Of a DNA stretch of 6,107 nucleotides, positions 1 through 5,052 are shown one piece after another. A model generated the notes under the pieces. That model was not told where the DNA came from and made no database searches. It saw nothing but the letters and a program-made list of their open reading frames with translations. The DNA is from Candidatus Mcinerneyibacteriota bacterium (lineage in GTDB: Bacteria; AUK180; JAQVHJ01). Numbering within the stretch: position 1 is the stretch's first letter; every line of letters starts with the position of its first letter. Both the position numbers and the translations under genes were made by a program. The stretch lies in the NCBI GenBank assembly GCA_030630935.1, contig DAOVMD010000205.1, positions 1-6,107 of the forward strand, given 5' to 3'.

Positions 1-16
1 CTTTCATTTTTTTTTT

Positions 17-30
17 AGTTCTCGTTAGTT
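17..30 (+). repeat. Dispersed 14-base module, copy 1 (AGTTCTCGTTAGTT)
   Basis: This is one of three copies in the window; the others are at 398-411 (plus) and 1748-1761 (minus). Copy 1 and the minus-strand copy are both preceded by a CTTT plus poly-T run. The similarity therefore extends over roughly 30 bases, from position 1. Function is unknown; it looks like part of an intergenic repeat family. Confidence 0.55.
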
Positions 31-37
31 TTTTAAT

Positions 38-59
38 AGGGAACCCAACGTGGTTCCTT
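38..59. other. Hairpin with GGAACC / GGTTCC arms
   Basis: The arms GGAACC (40-45) and GGTTCC (52-57) pair perfectly around a six-base loop. A38-T59 and a G39-T58 wobble extend the stem to eight pairs. No T-tract follows on either strand, so a simple intrinsic terminator is not supported. It sits between two dispersed repeat modules and may belong to the same repeat structure. Confidence 0.5.
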
Positions 60-71
60 ACTCTTAAGTTC

Positions 72-107
72 TCCCGATACGCTTCTCTATCGCTTCGCTA
101 TACGGGA
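72..107 (+). repeat. Imperfect hairpin of the CCCGAT-ATCGGG repeat, copy 1
   Basis: TCCCG (72-76) pairs with CGGGA (103-107), and ATA/TAT pair next to it past a bulged A. The loop is long and carries CGCTTCGCT. It lies directly before the GTCGTCAACCTGCT module, as the cleaner hairpin at 310-329 does before the second copy. Hairpin plus module therefore form one composite unit. Confidence 0.5.
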
Positions 108-134
108 TTTCCTCCCTTTGGTCGTCAACCTGCT
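103..134 (+). repeat. Dispersed repeat ending GTCGTCAACCTGCT, copy 1
   Basis: This 32-base segment matches 325-356 with two mismatches. Both segments start CGGGATTTCCTC and end GTCGTCAACCTGCT. The 14-base end also occurs on the minus strand at 1673-1686. No long open reading frame crosses it, and its recurrence in the two intergenic regions marks it as a dispersed non-coding repeat. Confidence 0.75.
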
Positions 135-170
135 ATTCTCAAGCAACTTCGTTTCTTGAACAGAGAGCTG

Positions 171-209
171 AGAGCAGAGAATAGAGAGCAGTTGTTTTAC
201 AGATTAAAG
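171..209 (+). repeat. AGAG-rich repeat ending TTTTACAGATNAAAG, plus-strand copy
   Basis: It contains AGAGCAGAGAATAGAGAGCAG followed by GTTTTACAGATTAAAG. The same order occurs on the minus strand from 1987 to 1942, where an extra seven bases lengthen the AGAG part. The shared non-repetitive tail, TTTTACAGAT plus AAAG, shows common descent rather than just similar low complexity. Confidence 0.7.
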
Positions 210-309
210 CATCGTAATCTCTAAAGCAAAAACATTATTCACTTTTCATTGTTCATTATTCATTGCAGAGCGAAGCGATGCTATAGTCCATTACGTGTTT
301 TTTAAAGTC

Positions 310-329
310 TCCCGATGTAAAAATCGGGA
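310..329 (+). repeat. Perfect hairpin of the CCCGAT-ATCGGG repeat, copy 2
   Basis: TCCCGAT (310-316) and ATCGGGA (323-329) form a perfect seven-pair stem with a six-base loop, followed by TTTCC. The tail is too short in T to call a strong terminator. It is the left half of the composite repeat continuing into 325-356. Confidence 0.6.
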
Positions 330-356
330 TTTCCTCTCTTCGGTCGTCAACCTGCT
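325..356 (+). repeat. Dispersed repeat ending GTCGTCAACCTGCT, copy 2
   Basis: It differs from 103-134 by two bases over 32 and lies 222 bases after it. Its right edge continues GAAGAAA, similar to AAAGAAA beside the minus-strand copy at 1673-1686. The copies at 325-356 and 1673-1686 are therefore closer to each other at this edge than either is to copy 1. Confidence 0.75.
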
Positions 357-397
357 GAAGAAACATTTTTTTTGTTCTTTATTTTTATATTTAAATA

Positions 398-411
398 AGT
401 TCTTGTCAGTT
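398..411 (+). repeat. Dispersed 14-base module, copy 2 (AGTTCTTGTCAGTT)
   Basis: It differs from each of the other two copies by one or two bases. It is the innermost repeat module on the left side of the tRNA/zinc-ribbon block. Confidence 0.5.
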
Positions 412-512
412 CACTATTATTTATTTTTAGTTTTTTAGATTGAGGATATAGGTCTGTTTGTGAGGAGTAAATATTAACATATTGATATTGTAATATTTAA
501 AAACAAAAAAAC

Positions 513-541
513 TTGACATTTCTAAATATTTATAGTATAAT
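513..541 (+). promoter_or_regulatory. Sigma-70 promoter of the tRNA gene, perfect consensus
   Basis: TTGACA at 513-518 and TATAAT at 536-541 are separated by exactly 17 bases. Transcription would start near 548, about a dozen bases before the mature tRNA. A perfect consensus is expected for a strong stable-RNA promoter. The zinc-ribbon gene downstream may also depend on it by read-through. Confidence 0.92.
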
Positions 542-559
542 CATACTATTATGTTATTT

Positions 560-635
560 GGGCCCATAGCTCAGTTGGCAGAGCCACCGGCTCATAACCG
601 GTAGGTCCCTGGTTCGATCCCAGGTGGGCCCACCA
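560..635 (+). tRNA. tRNA with CAU anticodon (Met elongator, or tRNA-Ile2)
   Basis: All four arms fold. The acceptor is GGGCCCA (560-566) with TGGGCCC (625-631). The D-stem is GCTC/GAGC (569-572 and 581-584), the anticodon stem ACCGG/CCGGT (586-590 and 598-602) and the T-stem CCTGG/CCAGG (608-612 and 620-624). The anticodon loop is CTCATAA with CAT at 593-595, and the T-loop is TTCGATC. The 3' CCA is encoded (633-635). It is not the initiator tRNA, because position 1 pairs with 72 and the anticodon stem lacks the three GC pairs typical of initiators. Elongator Met is the default reading. C4-G69 and C5-G68 in the acceptor also resemble pairs recognised by TilS in tRNA-Ile2, where C34 becomes lysidine, so Ile2 cannot be excluded. 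Confidence 0.95.
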
Positions 636-733
636 AAATTCAGGAGTTAAGTGATGTGAAGTCATTTAAAATACTAATTTTAAAACGGATTCTAATACAG
701 CCATTAAAAAAAATGGTTTATTTAATGATAAAG

Positions 734-771
734 GAGTGTACCTCAATATAAGAAGTACACTCTTTTTTTTT
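734..771 (+). terminator. Rho-independent terminator after the tRNA, in the leader of the zinc-ribbon gene
   Basis: GAGTGTAC (734-741) pairs perfectly with GTACACTC (755-762) around a 13-base loop, followed by nine T residues (763-771). It lies about 100 bases after the tRNA and 15 bases before the AGGAG of the next gene. No promoter fits between it and that gene. It therefore either ends the tRNA transcript with some read-through, or acts as an attenuator in the leader of the zinc-ribbon gene. Confidence 0.88.
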
Positions 772-796
772 GTAAAAATCAATCAAGGAGATGATG

Positions 797-1525
797 ATGA
801 AAAAGCAAATAATGATTATGAAGGAACTGCAGCTCAACGACAATAAGATTTCGATTCTTACTAAGGAGATTAATAAGCTTACAACAGAGATATCAAATTT
901 AAAGAATGAGTTTGAGAGAAAGACTAACGATTTCCAGCAGAAGGAAGAGGAGAAGAAAGATTCTATAAAAGAAAGGCACCAGCTAGAGCTTGATGTAGAT
1001 GTTTTTGATAATAAGATTATAAAATTAAAAGATCAACAATTTAATGTAAAAACCAATAAAGAATATACATCATTATTAGAGGAGGTGGATAATTATAATG
1101 AAGAGAAGAACCATGTTGAAGATGCTATCCTTGCTAAGATGGAGCAGCTTGACGAGATTGAGCAGGTTTTGAAGAAATTAAAAAATGAACTTGTGGAAGA
1201 TGAGAAAATTCTTTCGACAGATGTTGTAGATAAAGAAAAGGAAATCAAACTTTCGCAAGAAGAGATCACAAGATTAGAAGACCGAAAAAAAGTTTTATTA
1301 GACAGTTTCAAGCAGGATTTCAAGGCTTCATATAATGCAGCATTTAAAAAATATAAAGGTGAGGCAGTTGTTTTAATTAAAAAACAGATTTGTCAAGGTT
1401 GTTTTATGACCCTTCCTCCCCAGATTATTAATGAAGTATTAATGGGAGAGAAAGTAATAATCTGTGAAAATTGCGGACGAATTCTCATTAGTGATTTTGC
1501 TCTTGAGGAAGATGAAACAAAGTAG
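797..1525 (+). CDS. Coiled-coil C4-type zinc-ribbon protein (COG1579 / zf-RING_7 family)
   Basis: The protein begins with a long charged coiled coil, rich in Glu, Lys, Asn and Leu, over roughly residues 10-190. It ends in a four-cysteine zinc ribbon with CQGC and CENC about 20 residues apart (Cys 199, 202, 223 and 226 counted from this start). Length and layout fit the COG1579 family, which includes Helicobacter HP0958 and Chlamydia CT398. Members act as cytosolic adaptor or RNA/protein-binding factors, for example in flagellar and secretion contexts. The exact role here is unknown. Three ATG codons are stacked at 791, 794 and 797. AGGAG ends at 790, so only the third has normal spacing (six bases) and is chosen, giving 242 residues. 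The gene stands alone, downstream of a tRNA and a terminator. No partner gene in the window suggests a pathway. Confidence 0.88.
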   Translation: MKKQIMIMKELQLNDNKISILTKEINKLTTEISNLKNEFERKTNDFQQKEEEKKDSIKERHQLELDVDVFDNKIIKLKDQQFNVKTNKEYTSLLEEVDNYNEEKNHVEDAILAKMEQLDEIEQVLKKLKNELVEDEKILSTDVVDKEKEIKLSQEEITRLEDRKKVLLDSFKQDFKASYNAAFKKYKGEAVVLIKKQICQGCFMTLPPQIINEVLMGEKVIICENCGRILISDFALEEDETK

Positions 1526-1563
1526 TTTCGCTTCGCTACACACAAAAAAAAGTAAAAAAAATT

Positions 1564-1591
1564 TTAACAGGGACTTTTACAAGACATGTAA
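1564..1591 (+). repeat. Diverged direct repeat, copy A1 (GGACTTTTACAAGAC core)
   Basis: This 28-base core matches 1784-1811 with three mismatches, 220 bases apart. Each core follows an A-rich tract. Each is followed by looser similarity: ATATTT near TTAGAGC, then AATGCAA. The duplicated unit is therefore probably about 100 bases long, with small indels. Confidence 0.65.
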
Positions 1592-1672
1592 TGAACTTAC
1601 TTATATTGTTTATATTTGCTTAGAGCATTTAGTGCTTGAAGGATTTAATGAATGCAAAAATAATATTTCTTT

Positions 1673-1686
1673 AGCAGGTTGACGAC
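1673..1686 (-). repeat. Dispersed repeat GTCGTCAACCTGCT, minus-strand copy
   Basis: Read on the minus strand, it matches the ends of 103-134 and 325-356 exactly over 14 bases. CCTTCG precedes it and AAAGAAA follows, which resembles the 325-356 copy most. The CCCGAT hairpin of the left copies is missing here. A different small stem, CTCCG/CGGAG (1709-1727), lies on that side instead. Confidence 0.7.
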
Positions 1687-1708
1687 CGAAGGTAAGTGAT
1701 CCCACTCG

Positions 1709-1727
1709 CTCCGAAGTGAATCCGGAG
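1709..1727. other. Small GC hairpin CTCCG / CGGAG
   Basis: CTCCG (1709-1713) pairs with CGGAG (1723-1727) around a nine-base loop. It has no T-tract. It lies between two minus-strand repeat modules, where the left copies carry the CCCGAT hairpin, and may be the hairpin part of this repeat unit. Confidence 0.4.
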
Positions 1728-1747
1728 TAAACTGCGTGCATCTGGAG

Positions 1748-1761
1748 AACTGACGAGAACT
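1748..1761 (-). repeat. Dispersed 14-base module, minus-strand copy (AGTTCTCGTCAGTT)
   Basis: This is the third copy of the module at 17-30 and 398-411. On the minus strand a CTTTTG plus poly-T run precedes it, as in copy 1. Similarity thus extends over about 30 bases (to about 1780). Confidence 0.6.
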
Positions 1762-1783
1762 TAAAAAAACAAAAGAAAAAAAA

Positions 1784-1811
1784 TTAACATGGACTTTTAC
1801 GAGACTTGTAA
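1784..1811 (+). repeat. Diverged direct repeat, copy A2 (GGACTTTTACGAGAC core)
   Basis: This is the second copy of the 1564-1591 core with three substitutions. Its downstream part (ATATATTTAGAGC, then AATGCAA near 1859) is shorter than in copy A1, so deletions have occurred since duplication. Confidence 0.65.
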
Positions 1812-1883
1812 CTGTTTTTTATTATGATATATATATTTAGAGCGAATGATACTTAAGAATGCAACTGAATTTGGAATACAACA

Positions 1884-1915
1884 CTTGTGCATATTTGTGA
1901 TCTTGTGCCTTGTGC
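1884..1915 (+). repeat. Short CTTGTGC repeat cluster
   Basis: CTTGTGC occurs at 1884-1890, 1902-1908 and 1909-1915, with a degenerate TTTGTGA at 1894-1900. The cluster lies between two AACACTTG strings at 1880-1887 and 1921-1928. It is a low-complexity intergenic repeat with no known role. Confidence 0.45.
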
Positions 1916-1927
1916 TCTTCAACACTT

Positions 1928-1942
1928 GACAACGTAGTTGTC
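1928..1942. other. Small perfect hairpin GACAAC-GTA-GTTGTC
   Basis: Six perfect pairs close a three-base loop, directly beside the AGAG-rich repeat. No T-tract follows on the plus strand beyond TTTC, so it is treated as part of the repeat structure. Confidence 0.4.
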
Positions 1943-1987
1943 TTTCATCTGTAAAACGACTGTTCTCTGCTCTCTGTTCTCTGCTCT
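1942..1987 (-). repeat. AGAG-rich repeat ending TTTTACAGATNAAAG, minus-strand copy
   Basis: On the minus strand it reads AGAGCAGAGAACAGAGAGCAG, then AGAACAG, then TCGTTTTACAGATGAAAG. It is the inverted counterpart of 171-209 with a seven-base expansion in the purine-rich part. The paired copies face each other across the tRNA and zinc-ribbon genes. Confidence 0.7.
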
Positions 1988-1993
1988 TCATGA

Positions 1994-2026
1994 GATGAAT
2001 TGTTTTCATCAGAATCAAAAATGATT
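1994..2026 (-). terminator. Weak hairpins just after uvrC, possible terminator
   Basis: Two small stems lie within 45 bases of the uvrC stop. One is GATGAA/TTCATC (1994-1999 and 2005-2010). The other is AATCA/TGATT (2013-2017 and 2022-2026). Neither has a convincing T-tract on the minus strand. They are the only candidates for ending the lipoprotein-uvrC transcript. Confidence 0.25.
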
Positions 2027-2035
2027 TAAATGAAC

Positions 2036-3838
2036 TTAACAATGAATCGATTTTATATATTTCTTTATTAGTTTTGCCAAATCTTTGTTAATCCCTTTAA
2101 TTTCTGTAATTTCATCAATATCTGCATCAGCAATTTTCTTAATATCTTTAAATTTCTTTAGTAAAGCTTTAGTTTTTTTTGGGCCAATTCCAGGGATTTC
2201 ATTGAAAATTGATTTTAAACTTGATTTTCTACGTAGTTTCTTATGATAAGTAATTGCAAATCTATGTGCTTCATCCCTGATACGTTGAAGAAGTTTCAAT
2301 GCAGGAGATGATTTCTGGAGAACTAAAGGTGCTTTTTTCCCGGGGGAAAAAATTAATTCATCTTTTTTCGCCAAACTTATTATAAATAATGACTCCAACC
2401 CTAAATTATTAAGAGATTTCTTAGCTGATGACAACTGACCGGGACCTCCATCAATCATAACAATATCGGGAAGGTCTCTTTTTTCTTTAAGTAATCTTGA
2501 ATATCTTCGAAAGACAACTTCCTCAATCATTTGAAAGTCATCCTGATGATCAACTGTTTTAATTTTAAAATGTCGATAATTCTTTTTATCCGGATAAGCA
2601 TCTATAAACCTTACTTCTGAAGCAACTGCGAAGAAATCACCCAGGTTCGAAATATCAAAACATTCGATAATTCTCGGTATCTTGGGGAGTTTTAGGACAT
2701 CTTTCAAAATTATTAAACCAACTTTATGCTCCTGAACAACTTTTTTATATAAGTTTACTGCTGAATTTTCCTTTACTAAGTCGAGGAGCCTTTTATATTT
2801 TCCCTTTTTAGGGATTTTAATTTTTACTCTTTTATTTATACGACCGGTTAAAAATTCAATAATTTTCTTCTTACCTGGTATAACTATTGGAATCTGGATA
2901 ATAGGGGGGATATTAATGTTTTCCATCTGGTAGTATCGAAACAGAAACTCTTCTAATAACTCCTTTTCAGGGAATCCGGCTTTATTATCATAAACATGGT
3001 TCATTTTTGTTAAAAGTTTCCCTTGCCTGAATGAGAATACATCAAATGAAATAAATTGTTCTTTTGTATAGAAATTGATTATATCATAGTCTGTATCCCC
3101 AGGGATAAGCATTAATTGCTTAGTTTGAATATGCTTAATATTTTGAATTCTATCACGTATTACTGCAGCTTCTTCAAAATCCTGTTCTTCTGACAGAAGG
3201 AACATCTTTTTCTTGAGATCACTAATTACATTCTTGCTCTTACCTTTTAAAATTAAAATTACTTCATTAATTGATTCTTTATATTCCTCTTCTGAAATCG
3301 CGCCTATGCACATTCCTGAGCATTTTCCCATATTAAAATAAATACAGGCTCGATCAATTTTTTCAATACTCTTTCTACATCTCTTTAATTTGTAAATATC
3401 TTCAAGGTACCTGATAACATCCTTGGAAATTGCAGCCGGGAATGGACCGAATAATCTAATATGTGGTAATTTCTTACCCGGTTTTCTTGTAATAATTATA
3501 CGCGGGAATCGTTTAGTTAAATTTATTTTGATATAAGGAAAAGTCTTATCATCTTTTAAGTCAATATTATATTTTGGCTGGTGCTTTTTAATAAGGACAT
3601 TTTCGAGAATGATAGCTTCGTTTTCATTATTTGTAATTATAAAATCAATGGAATCTATGTGTTTAACTAAGAAATTAGTCTTGTAATCCTTTATATTTTC
3701 CTTGAAATAACTTTTGACACGGTTCTTAAGGGATTTTGCTTTACCTATATAAATTATTTTATTATTTTCATTCCGGAAAAAATAAACACCAGGTGAATTT
3801 GGGAGTAGTTTTAACGATTCAGCAATTGAAGTATTCAC
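2036..3838 (-). CDS. uvrC: UvrABC system protein C (excinuclease subunit)
   Basis: UvrC makes the two incisions around damaged DNA in nucleotide excision repair, working in the cytoplasm with UvrA and UvrB. At 600 residues the domain set is complete. The N-terminal GIY-YIG nuclease covers about 14-92, with Tyr19, Tyr30, Arg40 and Glu79 likely catalytic. A four-cysteine motif follows (Cys154, 165, 173, 177), the site of an iron-sulfur cluster in studied UvrC proteins. The UvrB-binding UVR motif is at about 207-236. The C-terminal RNase H-like nuclease has likely catalytic Asp395, Asp463 and His525. Helix-hairpin-helix repeats lie at about 546-592. The start is GTG: an in-frame TAG lies three codons upstream and no early ATG exists. 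The start overlaps the lipoprotein stop as GTGA and has only a poor ribosome-binding site, suggesting translational coupling. The loop after CFDIS reads NLGDFFAVAS, not the usual HTxGxxxVAS-like form. Confidence 0.98.
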   Translation of the reverse strand: MNTSIAESLKLLPNSPGVYFFRNENNKIIYIGKAKSLKNRVKSYFKENIKDYKTNFLVKHIDSIDFIITNNENEAIILENVLIKKHQPKYNIDLKDDKTFPYIKINLTKRFPRIIITRKPGKKLPHIRLFGPFPAAISKDVIRYLEDIYKLKRCRKSIEKIDRACIYFNMGKCSGMCIGAISEEEYKESINEVILILKGKSKNVISDLKKKMFLLSEEQDFEEAAVIRDRIQNIKHIQTKQLMLIPGDTDYDIINFYTKEQFISFDVFSFRQGKLLTKMNHVYDNKAGFPEKELLEEFLFRYYQMENINIPPIIQIPIVIPGKKKIIEFLTGRINKRVKIKIPKKGKYKRLLDLVKENSAVNLYKKVVQEHKVGLIILKDVLKLPKIPRIIECFDISNLGDFFAVASEVRFIDAYPDKKNYRHFKIKTVDHQDDFQMIEEVVFRRYSRLLKEKRDLPDIVMIDGGPGQLSSAKKSLNNLGLESLFIISLAKKDELIFSPGKKAPLVLQKSSPALKLLQRIRDEAHRFAITYHKKLRRKSSLKSIFNEIPGIGPKKTKALLKKFKDIKKIADADIDEITEIKGINKDLAKLIKKYIKSIHC

Positions 3839-5031
3839 TTTTCTCTAATCATAGTGAAGGTATTTACACCATCAGTAATTAACTTTACTGTTCCATTTTC
3901 ATCAGCTCTGTATATATCAATATGATAATCAGCTAATTGAGTCAAGGCCTGGTCATGTGGGTGACCATAAGGATTATTTGCACCACAGGGGATATAACAG
4001 GCAACTGCCTTTAATTTACTGAGGAAAGCCCGTGTAGTTCCGTTATAAGAACCATGATGACCTACTTTATAAACTGTAGACCGAAGGTCATTGGGATAGT
4101 ACTGAATCATTTTATCTATTGCAACCGTTTCTGCATCACCCGAGAAGATTGCAGTGAAATTTTTATAAACCAAGTGATATGTTAATGAACAATCGTTTAA
4201 ATAATGCCCGGTCTCTGAGGATGACATATTATCTTTACTGTGAATAAGCTTCATTACAAAATCACCACCTGAAAGAGATATTGTAGAACCTAATGCCGGG
4301 AAAATATAATTTGCTTCGGTGTGATCACTTACTCCTGAAAGAAAATCAATATAAGCATTTGAAGTGTGTGAGATCATATTATCATAAATATTATCAACTG
4401 TAAATGTATTCCCTCCGCCTGCATTTAATATATCTGCAAGACCTCCTATATGGTCTGCATGCGGGTGAGTCAGAATCATATAATGAATATGAGTGATCCC
4501 TTCCGAATTGAGATAATTCAATGTCAGGGTCTGCCCGCCGCCATTCCAGGTATCATATCCATAACTGCCATAACCACCGTCAATTATGATATTCTCCCCT
4601 GAAGGAGTGATTATTAACTCAGAATCACCGTTCTTGACATCAATATAAACTATCTTTAATAAATCAGTCGAAGGAGTAACAGTCCCGGAATTAAACTTCC
4701 AAACATTTGAATATGAAATAGTATCTTCGCGCCTATGTTTTATTCGATAATAATATGTGGTTGAAGAAGTCAGGTCTAAAAATTTAATTGAATGATTCGT
4801 AGTCTCGGCATCAATCGAATAGGCAGTATGGTTTAAAAATCCGGAATCGGTTGAATATTGAATAATTGACCTGGATGATAAATCAGTTTTCCAGGTTAAA
4901 GTGGAATCGGCATAACTAACACTATAGAAAGCAACAATGTCAGGTTCGGTTGTGAGTTTCTCGTCCTTTGTACAGCTCACAACAAGTAGTAATAATAAAA
5001 TCGATATAATAATTATAATGATTTTTTTCAT
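3835..5031 (-). CDS. Exported lipoprotein: FN3/PAP-N-like domain plus ComEC-type metallo-beta-lactamase domain
   Basis: From this start the protein has 398 residues. It opens with MKK, an Ile/Leu-rich membrane segment and the lipobox VVSC (Cys20), so it should be lipidated and exported. Thr after Cys gives no inner-membrane retention signal of the Asp type. Residues about 31-115 resemble the fibronectin-III-like N-terminal domain of purple acid phosphatases, with an LTWKTD strand and YYYRI. Residues about 122-393 form a metallo-beta-lactamase fold like the C-terminal domain of the competence protein ComEC. Its motifs are NGDSELI, IDGG, HPHADH (189-194), SGDAE, GHHGS and GHPH, which supply the expected metal ligands. 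It may hydrolyse a phosphodiester or similar substrate outside the cytoplasm; the substrate is unknown. An earlier ATG at 5046 overlaps the GGAGG site and the predicted transcript start, so the ATG eight bases after GGAGG is preferred. Downstream uvrC overlaps by four bases. Confidence 0.9.
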   Translation of the reverse strand: MKKIIIIIISILLLLLVVSCTKDEKLTTEPDIVAFYSVSYADSTLTWKTDLSSRSIIQYSTDSGFLNHTAYSIDAETTNHSIKFLDLTSSTTYYYRIKHRREDTISYSNVWKFNSGTVTPSTDLLKIVYIDVKNGDSELIITPSGENIIIDGGYGSYGYDTWNGGGQTLTLNYLNSEGITHIHYMILTHPHADHIGGLADILNAGGGNTFTVDNIYDNMISHTSNAYIDFLSGVSDHTEANYIFPALGSTISLSGGDFVMKLIHSKDNMSSSETGHYLNDCSLTYHLVYKNFTAIFSGDAETVAIDKMIQYYPNDLRSTVYKVGHHGSYNGTTRAFLSKLKAVACYIPCGANNPYGHPHDQALTQLADYHIDIYRADENGTVKLITDGVNTFTMIREK

Positions 5032-5039
5032 TGGCAATA

Positions 5040-5044
5040 CCTCC
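5040..5044 (-). promoter_or_regulatory. Ribosome-binding site GGAGG deciding the lipoprotein start
   Basis: GGAGG on the minus strand (5044-5040) lies eight bases before the ATG at 5031 and overlaps the alternative ATG at 5046. This spacing identifies the ATG at 5031 as the start and shortens the longest reading frame by five residues. Confidence 0.8.
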
Positions 5045-5052
5045 ATTTAACT

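Larger units (their letters stand above)
1..512. other. Repeat-rich intergenic region upstream of the tRNA, no gene
   Basis: No open reading frame with coding character is visible here on either strand. The stretch is a patchwork of short modules that recur elsewhere in the window and are listed separately. They are the AGTTCTYGTYAGTT module at 17-30 and 398-411, the GTCGTCAACCTGCT module at 103-134 and 325-356, and the AGAG-rich module at 171-209. Between 234 and 266 lies a run of degenerate TTCATT/ATTC repeats. The string CGCTTCGCT occurs at 91-99, and its reverse complement at about 270-278. The last hundred bases (about 417-512) are AT-rich and show nothing recognisable before the tRNA promoter. 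Confidence 0.75.
1526..2035. other. Repeat-rich intergenic region between convergent genes, no gene
   Basis: The zinc-ribbon gene and uvrC converge on this 510-base stretch. The short reading frames in it run across repeats and poly-A tracts, have no ribosome-binding site and resemble no protein I know. It starts with CGCTTCGCT (1529-1537). It then holds a diverged direct duplication, minus-strand copies of three modules seen in 1-411, a small CTTGTGC repeat cluster (1884-1915), and small hairpins near the uvrC stop. No clear terminator follows the zinc-ribbon gene. RNase P RNA signatures were looked for and not found. Confidence 0.7.

Noticed and set aside
139-159. Small hairpin TCAAG...CTTGA with an internal AAC/GTT stem
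   Set aside because: Eight pairs with a mismatch inside repeat-rich DNA and no T-tract are too weak for a separate feature.
234-266. TTCATT/ATTC tandem run considered as a CRISPR-like or satellite array
   Set aside because: The units are only 6-8 bases, degenerate and without unique spacers. This is simple low-complexity intergenic sequence.
642-659. AGGAG followed seven bases later by ATG-TGA, just after the tRNA
   Set aside because: A start codon followed at once by a stop encodes nothing. It is most likely chance or a relic, and no longer frame can be restored by eye.
699-718. Hairpin CCATT-(A)6-AATGG upstream of the terminator
   Set aside because: The stem is short and AT-rich with no strong T-tract. 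No mutually exclusive pairing with the 734-771 terminator could be shown, so a riboswitch or attenuator call is not supported.
1093-1323. 76-codon minus-strand frame inside the zinc-ribbon gene
   Set aside because: It is antisense to a well-supported gene. Its Ser/Phe-rich composition is what the complement of Glu/Lys codons gives.
1464-1682. 72-codon plus-strand frame over the end of the zinc-ribbon gene
   Set aside because: It starts inside the zinc-ribbon coding sequence in another frame and runs through poly-A and repeat DNA, with no ribosome-binding site or recognisable protein feature.
1-1989. Composite transposon or insertion-sequence boundaries formed by the inverted modules
   Set aside because: There is no transposase. 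The modules are short and in different order on the two sides, and no target-site duplication was recognised.
1526-2035. Possible RNase P RNA or other structural RNA after the zinc-ribbon gene
   Set aside because: The conserved RNase P RNA signatures are missing. The region is explained by dispersed repeats and A-rich tracts.
1797-2042. 81-codon minus-strand frame beyond uvrC
   Set aside because: It consists mostly of the AGAG-rich repeat and other intergenic repeats (for example REQRAENS) and overlaps the uvrC stop. It has no credible ribosome-binding site.
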